A DNA stretch of 64,000 bases from Trichostrongylus colubriformis (lineage: Eukaryota > Nematoda > Chromadorea > Rhabditida > Trichostrongylidae): positions 29,785,426 to 29,849,425 of the forward strand of contig OZ022256.1 of assembly GCA_963978905.1 (NCBI GenBank), read 5' to 3'. The notes below the pieces were generated by a model that was not told the DNA's origin, did no database searches, and saw only the letters and a program-made list of their open reading frames with translations. Below, piece after piece: positions 38,301 to 50,464 of the stretch (within the stretch, counting starts at the first letter, position 1; each line of letters opens with the position of its first letter). The position numbers and the translations under genes are program-made.

Positions 38301-41300
38301 ATGACGGCAATCTAAAAGAAAACTCATGCTTTCCACAGTATAAAATAGTAATGAGTTTGCCAAGTAGTCTCAGAAAACGGTATGAGTGATAGGGCAGATA
38401 GCATAATTCACCTCCTCTCCATTTTTGTCCTTCATTAAGAAAGGTTTACTCCAGATGAGAATTCCATTTGTGTCCCGTTTGCTGCCACCACGCCAAGAGA
38501 ATCCTTTTAATGAATCTGGATGTGTAGTAAGCCAATCCATACCACTAAAACCATCATCATCTGAAAAACGAAGGCTTCAAGTGATTTGCACACAATCAAC
38601 TGGAAATTATTTACCAAACCAGTCGGGTTGGCCAGCTGACGCCGGCCAACCCTCCTGGACTCGGATTGGCCGGCTTCGCCGGCCAATCCTCGTAGGGGCG
38701 GCTTCGCCGCCCCGGCAGGGTGGCTTTGGGGCTTTCTGCTTTGTAGCGAGGAGCGACTCTCGGCTCGCCGCTAGCGCGGCGAGCCGACTTTCGCATGCGC
38801 GCTTCGCGCGCATTGCAGCAGGAATAGGCCCTGTGTATAGGGAGCGCACATTGCAGCAGGGAACGGATAATATGCGGCTTGTATATATTGTGAGCAAACC
38901 TCCAACGATCATCGGCTTTAGTTGAAACTAAGAGACACAGCACCCATCTGTAACCCCTTCCCCACTGAAGGCAAAACCCCTTTAAAGAAAGGCAGGATTC
39001 GATCCGAACACAAAAGTAGATTTGAAGCACTTAGTAGTACCAAAGTAAGGAAGATGGATCGAAACGGTCAAAAAATCCAAGAAAGAAGACCCCCTTCCCA
39101 TCGTTGATCAAGTGTGTAAGGCACAATCGCAGAGGGGATGCCACGCTAAAAGGAGCGGCAGCAGTTGGAGGTGTCTCATCGTGAGCGCTGAGGCGCTCCG
39201 TAGTAGTTGACTTTTGAGGATTAAAAGTTTTGAGAGGACGTGCATGTATCAGTTCTATAAGAAACATTGACCTTAACTGATTGCCGAGAGATACACCTGA
39301 TAATAACACACCACTCCCTAATGGTAACCGAGAACAAACAGTCACTTTGTGAGTGTGGTACCAATAATGCAATTATGGCCGGGCTAGGCTTAGAACTTAT
39401 GTACTCTATACACAGGGGGTTGATGTGTACAGAGTACATAAGTTTGGTGGGTTGACTCCTACCCAATCCTAACCTGCCCGACCTCCACACACTCGTACCC
39501 ATTTTCGTCTGTCCCTATCCAGTTCTTACTCGCACGACCTGAGCAGTTCCATTCCTGACCTTCCCGATTTTCGGAACCCAAGCGAGGATTTATAAACTTG
39601 AGCACCCATCGGTTCCGGCGCAGGTCCCGCCCGTAATGGACGGAGCTAGACTCAGGACTTATGTGCTCCGTACACATGGCCTCTACCCAATCGTAACCTG
39701 CCCGACTTCCACATGCCCGTACCTAACTTGCTTCTTGTGTGCTCCCAACACCTTGGTCAGTCCCTACCCAGTCCTCACACGCACGACCTCAACATACCCA
39801 TTCCCGACCTTCCCGATTTTCGGAACCCAGGCGAGGACTAAATTTGAGCACCCATCGGTTTCAGCGCAGGTCCCGCCCATGGTGGGCGGAGCTAAGCTTG
39901 AAACTTATATGCTCCGTACACATGACCCCTACCCAATCCTAACCTGCCTGACCTCCACAGGCCCGTGCCTTATCTGCTTGTTGTGTGCACCCTTCACTTT
40001 GGTCAGTCCCTCCCCAGTCCTTACATGCGCGACTTCAACAGACCCTTTCCTAACTTGTCCGATTTTCAGCACTTGAGCGAAGACCTGAATTCCTTTATTC
40101 ATTGATTTCGGCGCAAGCCCCCCCCCCCATGGTGGGCGGAGCTAGGCTTAGAACTTATATGCTCCGTACACATGACCCCTACCCAATCCTAACCTGCCTG
40201 ACCTCCACAGGCCCGTGCCTTATCTGCTTGTTGTGTGCACCCTTCACTTTGGTCAGTCCCTCCCCAGTCCTTACATGCGCGACTTCAACAGACCCTTTCC
40301 TAACTTGTCCGATTTTCAGCACTTGAGCGAAGACCTGAATTCCTTTATTCATCGATTTCGGCGCAAGCCCAGCCCATGGTGGGCGGAGGTAGGCTTAGAA
40401 CTTATGTGCTCCGTACACTTGTGTTTGCCCCTGCGCTATCCTAACTTGCTAACTTGCCCTACCTCTACAGGCCCGTTCTGCTCCTTGTGTGCTCCCTACA
40501 ATTTGGTCAGTCTCTACCCACTCCTTACTCGCACGACCTGAGCAGTCCCATTCCTGACCGTCCCGATTTTCGGAACCCAGGCGAGGACTTAAATTGGAGC
40601 ACCCATCGGTTTCGGCGCAGGCCCCCCCCCCATGGTGGGCGGAGTTAGGCTTAGAACCTATGTGCTCCGTACACTTGGTCCCTACCCAATACTAACCTGC
40701 CCGACCTCCACAGCCCGTGCCTAATTTGCTTGTTGTGTGTTCCCTTTACTTTGGTCAGTCCCTCCCCAGTCCTTACATGCGCGACTTCAACAGACTCTTT
40801 CCTAACTTGGCCGATTTCCAACACCTGAGCGAGGACCTAAATTCGTTTATTCATCGATTTCGGCGCAAGACCCGCCCATGGTGGGCGGAGCTAGGCTTAG
40901 TTCTTATATGCTCTGTACGCTTAGGTCAACCCCTAACCACTCTTTACTCGCGCGACCCTCCAGGATACAGTTGAGATGAGGCCCTACCGAGTCTTAACTT
41001 GCCCGATCCCTACAGGCCCACTCTTGATTTTTTTCAACCATTTCTGCGCAAGCTCCGCTCACGGTGGGCGGAGCTAGGCTTAGTCCTTAATGAGCTCCGC
41101 ACACTTTGGTCAACCCCTACCCATTTCCAACTTGCCCGACCTCTCCACGTTGCAACTGAGTTGAGAGTAGATTATGTGACAAAAAACGGACACATACACA
41201 CACACACACAAACACACCATTCTGGTTTTAGCTTGCCTCTCATGTGCTCCGTACATTTTGGCTTACCCCAACCCATCCCTAACTTGCCCGACCTCTACAG

Positions 41301-44300
41301 GTCCATTCCTAGCCTGCCTGATTTTTGGAACCTGAGCGTGGACTTAAATTTGAACACCGGCAGTTTCTGCGCAAGCCCCGCTCACAGTGGGCGGAGCTAG
41401 GCTTAATTCTTATGTGCTCTGTGCGCTTAGGTCAGCATCTACCCAATTCTAACATGCCCGACCTTTCCAAACAGCAGTTCAGTTGAGAGATCATATCAAT
41501 GAGATAGGGGTGTATGTGGTGCAGACAGGTTGTAAATGGTTGACGCTGTACTGTGGGAGTGACATAGGTACCCTCGGCGTATCCCTAGGTAATGCCTCCT
41601 TTCCTTACCGGCCCATCACAACACAGCTGCGTCGCCATTCGCCTTTCGAGGCTCCTTATCAGCCCTTATCAGTTGCTATCACATCCGTTCCCTCACCATT
41701 AATGTCCCCTTACCACCCCTACATTACCTTGAAAATTCAGGATCCCAGCTTTGCTGCGACGCGAGATATGTATTTCCCGCCATTCGCCTTTCGAGGCTCC
41801 TTATCAGCCCTTATCAGTTGCTATCACTTCCGTTCCTTCACCATTAATGTCCCCTTTCCACCCCTATATTATCTTAAAAATTCAGGGTCCCAGCTTTGCT
41901 GCGACGCGAGGTATGAATTTACCGCCATTCGCCTTTCGGGGCTCCTTATCAGCCCTTATCAGTTGCTATCACTTCCGTTCCCTCACCATTAATGTCCCCT
42001 TTCCACCCCTATATTATCTTAAACATTCAGGGTCCCAGCTTTGCTGCGACGCGAGATATGATTTCCCGCCATTCGCCTTTCGGGGCTCCTTATCAGCCCT
42101 TATCAGTGCTATCACTTCCGTTCCCTCACCATTGATGTCCCCTTAACACCCCTACATTACCTTAAAAATTCAGGATCCCAGCTTTGCTGCGACGCGAGAT
42201 ATTATGCGGTGAGCGGACAGACAGACAGACAGACAGACACACAGACAGACAGACAGACAGACAAACAAACACACCAAACTTCTGCTTTATATATAGAGTA
42301 TGATTAGCACAGTGAAATTTTATGTCCGTCATTTTGATCATGCTTAGCGCCTTCGACAGATTTGAATTACTTCATTAGCATGCTACAAGATTATAAGATT
42401 ATGTTAAGGAGCCCGTGCTCAAGACGAAGAGTGACCAGCTCTGATGACAGGATTGCTAGGATTGCTCCCAGTGGGAAGATAGAATCAAGCCTTAGCCAGG
42501 TGCATACTAGGATCAACTCCCTCCGAATCGATAAGTTACCCGAAACTCCAAAAATTCACGCGCATCTGCATCAACATTTGGCGTGGACCTGCCCCAGCCG
42601 TGAAAAATGTTCTTAGGTAAGATAAAGTCACAAGCCAAATAACAGACAACTATGCACATTACCCGAGATGAAAACAACAATAACTCCCTATAGAAAACGG
42701 GAGCTCACCTATAAACAAACGATGCAGAGGACGAATCAGAAGGGACAAATTTTGTAGGAAAAAAATTGATCATGAAAAATTTAGCATTGAACAGTGGCAC
42801 CAATGTCTAGAGAGATGGTGAATGCGTGGAGTACATCTACTCATCTCCATTGACGGAAACTTTGGAGTGAGGGTAAGCGATGGGTGCGTCTGAAACCCTA
42901 GGAAAACGGACCCATTTGTGGTGGCTGATAACGGTCGCCAATAGCGACAAGTTATCAGCCACTACAAAAACTAAGAAGGAATGGATATTCTAAAGCTGCG
43001 TGGGCGTCAGTATACATGTGCAGACCAATAAGATGAGAGAGCTGTATAGGGGGTGTCGTCAACCTATGGGATTTCACCTGAAGTTCTTCGTTGGCATCGA
43101 GCTAACCATTTCAAGGACAAAGTGATCAATAGCATCTGCTGCCTTTTCTCTATATTTGGTGTACGAGCAGCAAAAATCTGTGTAAGAACGTATGTCGTAA
43201 CTGGCTTCCTGTGCTTTACTCACTCTGTGTGAACTCATTTTGTACATCGACGATGATATCATACCTCATAATTTGAACAGAACTCACTAACCTGACCCAT
43301 TCTCGCGCCACTGCAGATACCGTAAAAAGAAATTCAACAGGAACGATTTTCCCATCCTGTAAGCACCAGCAACGCCAATCACAGCCACCTGTAAAAAGTG
43401 TCTAAAATTTGAAAGGGCTCCTACTTCAATAAAGCGGAATATTTATACTACATCGACTTCATTTTACGCTAACCACTCCAACACCCCAATCATAAGTCAC
43501 TTCAAGTTACTCAGGTTATTCCAACACATCATATATCAATCAATCTAATGATAACAGTACCACCTATCAGAAAAGGTTTTTGGTTCTGCGAGATTTCTAG
43601 AAAACAGCCTGGATGTATTCTCCACGGGGATCACCACGGTACTATGAAGGGATGAGATATTTTGGTAGAAAATGAACGTGATGTGTTGAATAGCCGACCG
43701 CACCTTTTTGTCAGCCACTCTGGGATCGAGTAGAATGCTTTCGAGCGCCTCAACGTTGAGTTCAAACGAATGATCGACATCCTCAACTACTTCAACTATT
43801 CGAACTGGATGTGGCCCACGACCCATCATGTCCGAATTTTCCTCCTAAAATCCATTATATTAGGCGAACTACGGTGGAGCTCGATAAAAATAACAATGCA
43901 TAATCAAGACAAGAATTGCAAGCAATTAGGAAATGTATCCCTTTGTTTAATCGGACAATGTAAAAAAAAAGAAACGTTTTCGAACAAATCCACTGACTAC
44001 ATAGATGTAAATAAGAAAAATACAGTGACTAATTTCAGGACATACTTACGGTGCTTAGTTTGAACCCTTAGTGAAAGACGGAGAATTGATTATGAGTTCA
44101 GCCAACAAATCATTCCTTACCTTTCAAGTGACAAATGGGCAGACGAAACTTCTCATACCCGTTTCACCGAAACGAACGGTGGTTCAGATACGAAGACATT
44201 GACAAAAAAAGATCGTTCAACGTGATGTTCATTCTACACGCACCTTATCGGCGTAAGCATGGGGCAGGATTTAGAACACGTGGCGCTAGGTTTTAGCACA

Positions 44301-44705
44301 CGTTGTCCTTCTCATCCCTTCAATTCCCCTTTCGCGCTAGCGTCCGATCGCACTCCTGCATACCATGTCAGCATAGGGCCAGAACTCCCGCAAATGGCTG
44401 TACTACGGCAGAAGCACTGGCCTCACTGGCACAAATGCCTGTATTACTGGTACAAACATTTTTCTGCAGCAAACTTGCATTCAGGTACAGCTTATCCCTT
44501 AGCGAATGAAGCACTAATGAATGAAAGAACATGTATCTTCTACCAACAGAAGGAAGAGCATACTTGAGAAACGCGAGGCATTACCGGAATGGAAAAGAAA
44601 GTGAGGATTTGTATGACATCTCACTTCTTAAGCCAGAACACAGCAGAAACTCATTACCTCGCTCTTCAATGAGATTGGATCTCCTTCCAAACGAACTTCG
44701 CCCAT
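32314..44705 (-). CDS. atln-1: Atlastin: dynamin-like ER membrane-fusion GTPase (17 exons, 562 aa)
   Basis: Minus-strand exons are 44705-44658, 43844-43704, 43388-43292, 38560-38412, 38311-38207, 37190-37083, 36433-36341, 36277-36139, 34794-34667, 34611-34555, 34159-34088, 34027-33962, 33907-33815, 33713-33569, 33506-33412, 33192-33091 and 32364-32314. All phases agree, and the 562-residue length fits animal atlastins. The GTPase motifs are P-loop GAYRMGKS (71-78), [11 protein letters not shown] from 152, and the VRDW guanine-contact motif (RD at 223-224). A helical middle domain follows, with KKMGG-type residues at 413-416. A membrane hairpin (about 453-501) precedes an amphipathic-helix region. 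The basic tail is RERKKK. Atlastins tether and fuse ER tubules through GTP-driven dimerisation. The last exon is inferred from phase and the basic tail. Before the ATG lies CTTTTAG, a possible trans-splice acceptor. The symbol is that of the C. elegans orthologue and is assigned by similarity. Confidence 0.93.
33908..33961 (-). other. 54-nt stop-free intron inside the atlastin coding sequence
   Basis: Between HQLCK and NDAIREF the genomic frame stays open through a segment that starts GTATAC and ends AAATTCAG. Removing it restores an alignment without gaps to the animal atlastin middle domain ([19 protein letters not shown] against its vertebrate counterpart). Keeping it would add 18 residues. 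It is therefore read as a very short intron whose retention would not break the frame. Confidence 0.7.
36626..36655. repeat. Poly-C and CTC microsatellite in atlastin intron 6
   Basis: A run of 14 C is followed by CTCCTCCTCCTCCTC. It lies in the intron between the exons ending at 37083 and starting at 36433. Confidence 0.9.
37903..37956. repeat. Third copy of the GGGTCACGGCCTAGA repeat
   Basis: GGCTGTCACAGGGTCACGGC and the following CTAGATTCGTGTGTCCCAAC match the arms of the inverted pair at 15795-16000. It lies in atlastin intron 5. Next to it, at about 38021-38086, a 35-bp segment (GATCATAGGAAAGGTAGCGG) is duplicated in tandem. Confidence 0.65.
38626..38813. repeat. Cluster of five GC-rich hairpins in atlastin intron 3
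   Basis: The hairpins lie at about 38626-38651, 38665-38687, 38695-38713, 38761-38786 and 38795-38813. Three of them have 8-10 bp perfect stems closed by the same TTC triloop (read GAA on the transcribed minus strand). The clearest are GGGGCGGCTTCGCCGCCCC and ATGCGCGCTTCGCGCGCAT. The cluster lies about 65-250 bases upstream of the exon 4 acceptor at 38561. Its base composition differs sharply from the AT-rich intron around it. Confidence 0.85.
39376..41440. repeat. Tandem satellite array, unit about 246 bp, in atlastin intron 3
   Basis: About eight units recur, each with GTGGGCGGAGCTAGGCTTAG, then TATGCTCCGTACAC, ACCTCCACAGGCCCGTGCC and CCCGATTTTCGGAAC. Marker spacing is close to 245-250 bp, with two irregular units near the right end. 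The long plus-strand frames across the array (up to 146 codons) follow the repeat and are not genes. A short CA run lies at about 41190-41212. Confidence 0.85.
41633..42204. repeat. Tandem array, about 145 bp x 4, in atlastin intron 3
   Basis: Units start CGCCATTCGCCTTTCG at 41633, 41778, 41923 and 42067. Each carries TTATCAGCCCTTATCAGT and CCAGCTTTGCTGCGACGCGA. The units are highly similar. The 169- and 131-codon frames over them are repeat artefacts. Confidence 0.9.
42214..42270. repeat. AGAC tetranucleotide microsatellite
   Basis: Repeated ACAG/AGAC units directly follow the 145-bp array, interrupted once by CACACAG, and then grade into ACAAACAAAC. Confidence 0.95.
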
Positions 44706-45590
44706 TGTGAGAACCTAAAAGAGCCAAAATGACACTTCTTCACGAGATAGGAAATGTTCTTCACAGAAGATATCACTTCAGAAATACTAGCCACGAGGAA
44801 AAGAAAAAGAATAGTATGAAGTCGACCACAAAAAGCAGGCGAATTTGTTCTCACCCACACATTACGAAACATATAGAACAGAACAAAATGGCTACAAAGT
44901 GCCGAAAACACTACAGTACATGCAAACGGTGAAGTGAAGCGCGATATCCTAGGGCGTGCATTTATGGTTGTTTTTGGAAAGGAAAGGATGTGGATTAAAA
45001 GAAAAACACTAATAATTGCTGACAGGGCAAAGCAAAAGTGTATATCGAAGCCTAATTGCAGCAAACGTGGTGTAGTGGTGTAGTTTCCTTCCCATTTTGT
45101 ACATTGAAATACCTTGCTCTACAAGGTTGCCTACGGTTGTGCAATACATGGGTGCAAAAATCGGGTGTTTTTAATGGATATTATTATGGTGAAACCACAG
45201 TCATTTCATATTATTCTTATTCTCTCTTATTGATCCTCCTTTGTTCTATGAAAAATATTGGTCAAAAACGCCTGATAATTATGAACCGGCTTAGCAGCTC
45301 TTCCATCCGACACCCCTACCACAGACTGAGCGAAGGAGATTTTAAGTTTCACCACACGTGAGACGCATCTGAAATCCATGGAACAACAAGGAAGAAGCCA
45401 TAAGAGTACTGCACACCGTCTAGTCACGACGTAAGGCGCTGATTAATAATCGTGCTTTTCTGTGAGGCGTGGTGACTAAGGCAGCGGCTGTATCTGTCAA
45501 GAAAAATTTCATGTAACGGCACATCCTCACGTTCATTTCCACCTTACAAAATTGATACAGTGATAGGAGATATATCCACGAAACAACCGA
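44706..45590. other. Upstream region of atlastin, no supported gene
   Basis: Immediately upstream of the atlastin ATG, on its sense strand, is GGCTCTTTTAG then GTTCTCACA. This could be a trans-splice acceptor or the end of a 5' UTR intron. A 132-codon hydrophobic frame on minus (44666-45064) overlaps atlastin exon 1 in another frame and is not supported. No promoter element can be named. Confidence 0.4.
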
Positions 45591-46975
45591 TTTTGGCATT
45601 ATTCCACTATCACTGCCCCAGATAATGCGAGTTGGGTCAAAAAATAATTCTCGCTGAAACTTCGCTGGCGCTACTGGAGTTAGGGGGGGCACTCGATAAA
45701 AGCATAAGTTGCGCCCAATTTCTGCTTATAGGCACTCTCAAGGGTATTCTATGCCTAGATACAGTTAACTAACTAAGAAAACGATTGTATTATCTCTCCA
45801 TTAGTATATAACGAGAGATTTACTTCAACTAGATTAAACATCCACTTACGCGAATTCGCCTAAGCCTAGGAAAGAGAATCTCCTTCCCCAAGGCTTAGGC
45901 TAACATGGGATAGGAAAAAAGCACGAATTCGCTTCATCAAAATCGTTTTCTTGTAAAATTCGAACCAGATTCGGCAGGCGCTATGACTTCTCTGCGCTCT
46001 AACCATAGCTTGAAGACGCAGAGCACACTGCGCTGGGGCCGTATGCTATGCTTCCCCGGCCGGTGAGACGTCCCCGGCCGGGGACGCTTCCCGACTGGTC
46101 CCCCCCCCCAACTCCAGTAGCACCACTTCGCTTTCAGGGATTATTCAGGGTGCTGATCATGAATATGACATCCGTGTTTTGGCGTTTGCGCAGTTTGGTG
46201 CAAATGCACCGTGCTGGTGCAACAACTCGTTTTCACCAAAATCGCAAAAACTTTGCCCCGAGAGGGGTTATTTGAGAAAACGGATGTCATGTTCGTGATC
46301 AACACCTGAATAACCCCTAAAGACGGAGTTTCAGCGATTTTGGTGAAAACGAATTGTTGCACCAACGCGGTGCAATTGCACCAAATTGGCGCAAAGCCAA
46401 ATAAGATCGTGTTCAGCACCCCGAACAACCTCCCTGGGCAAAGTTTCGGCGAAAATTATTTGTTTGACCCAACTCGCGGTATGTGGGGTAAGAGCAGTTG
46501 AATAGTGCCCTCGTTTTCCAAAATCGCCGACACTTTGCCCAGGGAGGGTTATTTGGGGTACTGATTACGGATATGACATCCGTTTACCCAACTAACCTCC
46601 CTGAGCAAAGTCTCAGCGATTTGATGGAAACGAGCTGTTGCAGGAGCATGGTGCAATTGCACGAAATTTGCGCAAACGCCAAACGGATGCTAGAGTCCAT
46701 TTCCCAAAAAATGAGTAGGCGTGTCCTACGGACTTGTATAAACGTGTATCAAACTCTCTCAATTCTCTCACCCCGCCGCACACTCTCACTCTCGCCACGT
46801 ACTCTCACTCTCGCCATTCACCCAAGTTCGGAGGACACGCCCAATCAGTTTTCGGGAGATGGACTATATATTCGTGATCAGCACCCAAAATAAACCTTTG
46901 TATAAAAATTCAGCGAAAATTATTTTTTGATCCAACTCGCGGTATCTCGTGTGGTGATAGTGGTACAGTGCCCCG
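45591..46975. repeat. Composite foldback repeat
   Basis: The segment at about 45595-45665 is the inverse of the one at about 46906-46972. The shared core on plus is AATTATTTTTTGATCCAACT with CGCGGTAT, then GTGATAGTGG. A direct relative lies at 46454-46515. Inside is a further inverted pair: GGTGCTGATCATGAATATGA (from 46150) against TCATGTTCGTGATCAACACC (to about 46306). These are mutual copies of one foldback family. The open frames across them are shadows. Confidence 0.65.
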
Positions 46976-49144
46976 ATTTTTTACGTGAAAGGTGAACACC
47001 AAGCATCCGCATATTTCGTAACAAGTTTCTTTACAACAACAGTGGACAACAGCTCCTTGAACCCTACCATTTAAACGTTGGTCATGAACAGGATTTACAA
47101 TCAACGGATCACCAGTTCACAACTTCTCCTAGAAGAATATCCTTTCGGGGATACATTTTCCTTTTTCACGTGCTTCCTTAATATTTCGACATGCGAAGTT
47201 TTCAGACAAAACCTTCACTGACCATGACTGGCTTTATGCTTGACTTTTCGCCTTTATTTCGAATAAGTAACAAAGACGAAAAAAGCTGAGAGTTCAATAA
47301 GTACGGGATTCATCGGACACCTATGAAGGAAAATGATCCGTAAAAATCTATGAACTGCAAAGGAATTGAAAAGAAATGAGTGTTAACACAGAAAAGATCC
47401 GAAGCACCTTCAAAAGTTAGGAATACTCAACGAACTCAGACGGCATGTGGGAAAGAATCATGGGCAGAAACACCAGACAGAAGTGTCGAAAAACATCCCC
47501 ATAGTACCAGCCCAAACAAATCACACATCGGCGGAGCGCAGACGATGAGAGTACGGCAGAGACGCAGAGGTTACATGCAGCACAACAACAACACGATGAG
47601 AACCGCGTGTAGATTTCCCCGTCATGTGGTGGCACTGATGTTGCAAGCCCCGAACTGGGTGTGGGTCATCGACCCGGTCCACCGCATGAACACTTGAAAA
47701 GCACTTCGCTCAAGGGAACTTTCGGGAGTCGCTAGTGGTCGAAACACCGTCCGTATAGGTTGTCGGGAGGTCAGCACCAAGGCATGAGGCAGAGTTAAGT
47801 GTACTTGGAGGGAGGAGGAGGAGCAAACGTAGTTCATCGTCCTTCATTCTTCACGGGGTTCTTCCCTCTCAAAAACTAGGTAGGATCCATACCCTGGTTC
47901 AGTCAATCTTCGAATCGTCCTCCCACCCTTAGAGCGGTTCGATTCTGCTTGGGATTCGCCGCATTGGCTGATCCCTCACCTTCTACCGACCCTCCACTTA
48001 ACCCCCCTCTCCCCCCCCCCCCCCCTTCCCCGCATAACATAGCGTCTAGCCTTTTCTGCTTCAGGTGCTATGTATTTCGGTAAATTTCATCTCGGCGGGA
48101 TAAATAACATGACTATAGCTTCTGCTCATTTGGCTCCTATTTGATTTTTTCACTTCCACCTCCTTCAAGGGAAAGCTGATGCTCCCGGATATAGTCGCTT
48201 CAGCAGAGTTATGTCGTTACAAGCACGGTCAAGCACTATGTTTGCCGAGTGGATCGCCGCTCCCCCAACCCCCTAATATCCAAAAATGTCCTAAAGATAT
48301 ATAATTACAGTAACAGTACCACCTGGCTATCTTCTGAAATATGGCCGACGAAATATGATTATCGGTGGACAACCTTTCCCGGGAAGCTACCCATCTGCCT
48401 CCAAAACCTCTAAAATTAAGTAGGTTGTTGAGGAACCCCCGAACATTTCTCTCCCAAATATAAAGGATAACGCTCTGGCCTTCATTGGTCCTTTTTCGAA
48501 CGCGCCGCCCACTCTACATAGTTCCGCTCAAAATCGTGGTGGCAGGTGAATGCGATTTCACCTGTGCAATGACTTGCAGGGTCAGCCCATGTACAAATCA
48601 GTGCTTCTATCCTCACAGACGAGTCTTATTATATTTACTCACCCTGAATGATGGACGGCTTGGTTGGCCTGAGCGAGTTTGAGCGGGATTTGATCCCGCA
48701 TCATCAGGGTGGAATTGCTCGTCACCTGTTATAACATACCTCCGCCCTTCCTTCCCAGATACAACACCCTTCTCCCATCATAATACGACCACCCCCGACC
48801 ATTTTTCAACTCATGCCCAACTCCAACAACAGGTCCTACAAAGACCATTTTACGTCTCATTGCTATCGTTCCAATGTCGCTCTCCTTTTAAAAGGGGTCG
48901 AGGACGATGCTAAAAAAAAGTCGCCATCCAGGGAAGGCGTAATGCCCTCCCGTGCCATTACTTTACGGAACGAGCCTTTTTTGTTTTCATATTAAAATAC
49001 CCATAAATAAGGAAACCCTGTAGAATGCAGAGCTCAAACATTCGTGAAGCTGGCCACTGATCTTAAGCTTTCATTCTTGTCGCGGTGGATTTGGTTTGAT
49101 CCAGATGTGGGTGGCGGAGGAAGTAGTGCTTCAAAATTGTCGTT
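46976..49144. other. Intergenic stretch with no supported gene
   Basis: The stretch holds a poly-C run at about 48010-48026 and the partner (48520-48760) of the dispersed repeat at 29590-29800. A 105-codon frame at 47380-47697 has no recognised domain. Confidence 0.4.
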
Positions 49145-49594
49145 ATGCTGCAAAGAGGCGCTGGTAATGCAGAGGCCAGCGCCTATGCAGCGGATTCTGC
49201 TGTGGACCGAAACTTCCTGGACCAAGCAACCCTTTACCGGAGCCGTTCCGTTGCTATGGACATGGACGGAAAGCTCAACACTCTGACTTCAGGCCCTAAT
49301 AGCAACATAACCCGTTACATGCTAGATAAAAGCTATCCATATAATCTGCAAAGGCGAATAGAGTCGAATGGCTGGCTCTTCCAGGGAGCGACCATTCTCA
49401 TTCTATTCCCTTTTCTCCCTAGTTCCACTATGTATCACCTTGCTCGAAAAAAACTTGTAGATATCCACCTTGTGTATATATCTGAATTTGAAGACAGCAT
49501 TTGGGGTAATGCGGTAATGGAGGAATCCCTACAAGAAGTAACTCATATGGTATTCCTGGGCCTAGGAAGGCTATCTGTGGCGAAATCCCGGTGA
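49145..49594 (+). CDS. Unrecognised ORF of 149 aa just left of the retrotransposon (candidate)
   Basis: An ATG-started frame runs for 149 codons. The first part (RGAGNAEASAYAADSAVDRN) has protein-like composition. The second half has a hydrophobic run (GATILILFPFLPSST). No known domain is recognised and no intron structure is evident. The LTR element begins about 200 bases further on. It may be a gene fragment or a chance frame. Confidence 0.2.
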   Translation: MLQRGAGNAEASAYAADSAVDRNFLDQATLYRSRSVAMDMDGKLNTLTSGPNSNITRYMLDKSYPYNLQRRIESNGWLFQGATILILFPFLPSSTMYHLARKKLVDIHLVYISEFEDSIWGNAVMEESLQEVTHMVFLGLGRLSVAKSR

Positions 49595-49795
49595 AAAAGC
49601 GCCTCTCCGAGCTGTAGAAACGGCGCAACGAATCATTGATTCCTTGATCCCGCCTCCCTTCGATTTCCTGATCCCGCCTCCCGATGACGTAATTCCCGAT
49701 CCACTGGGGTGGGAGCGGCCAAGGAGATGCGGCAGGATCGAAGGTTTTGCGGCGCGCTTTCGCAGTTTTAGCTTGAAACTCACTCAATTCCCCTG

Positions 49796-50464
49796 TGTCG
49801 CGAACAGCGAGGATCGCTCCTCAGTTCCCGTGGCGCACGGGTTCCCGTGGGTTTGACCGCCGCCTCGCCACGTTGGTCAACTTCCGTGATCGTTCGATAT
49901 CGAACGACGGCCGCGCATCGCGGCACCATCACGGACCTCCCCGGGCAGTCTTCGCTGGGTTTTTCTTCACGCGTGTGGCAATCTTCGTCCCTCGTCTTCA
50001 GAGTCACACGGGCCTCTCTTACGAGGCCGGCGGCGGCACCCCGGGGCTTGGGCCATTAGAACCAGCCTTGGAATCGTCCCACCTTTTTGGAATTCGCCTG
50101 AAATCGTCATTAGGTCGTCGGACGGGGCTCGTAGCGAGAGCCCGGCGTGAGTCATGTTTAGTTCAGTTACTGTGTTCTATTGCTACCGTTTAATTCACAC
50201 ATAAATATGTTATTGTTCTTGTGTATTTTTCTCACGTGTTCAGTGAAAGGTATTTCCCTCTATCTTTCTTGCATTGTGCTCGTTAGCGTTGGTTCGATGT
50301 CGTTGTGTGACTAGGCGTCGTCGGGGGAAAGTTCCCAGGCGTCAGCCTGGTTAGCTCGGGTATTCGGTTCCCTGCTAGTTCAGTCTAGCCTCGGGAACCA
50401 GGGGGGTTTGGTTAGGCGCGGCCGGCAATCAATGCGGGCCACCCATGGAGCGCCGTTTGCAACA
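49796..50464 (+). repeat. 5' LTR of the BEL/Pao element
   Basis: The LTR has TG...CA ends and is 669 bp long. It contains the short palindrome CGTTCGATATCGAACG at about 49892 and two TAGTTCAG octamers, near 50158 and 50378. I could not place the U3/R/U5 boundaries. The 132-codon frame across it also appears in the other LTR and is not a gene. Confidence 0.95.

Noticed and set aside
39636..42146. Long plus-strand frames (up to 169 codons) at 39.6-42.1 kb
   Set aside because: They follow the tandem arrays unit by unit and lie in an intron of atlastin on the opposite strand.
39376..42204. CRISPR-like repeat array
   Set aside because: The units are 145-246 bp with no short repeat/unique spacer structure, and the context is a eukaryotic intron.
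44666..45064. 132-codon hydrophobic minus-strand frame upstream of atlastin
   Set aside because: It overlaps atlastin exon 1 in a different frame, and its hydrophobicity follows from T-rich sequence.
49795..50193. 132-codon frame in the LTR, repeated at 61809-62207
   Set aside because: It lies entirely in LTR sequence. Its duplication simply reflects LTR identity, and no domain is recognised.
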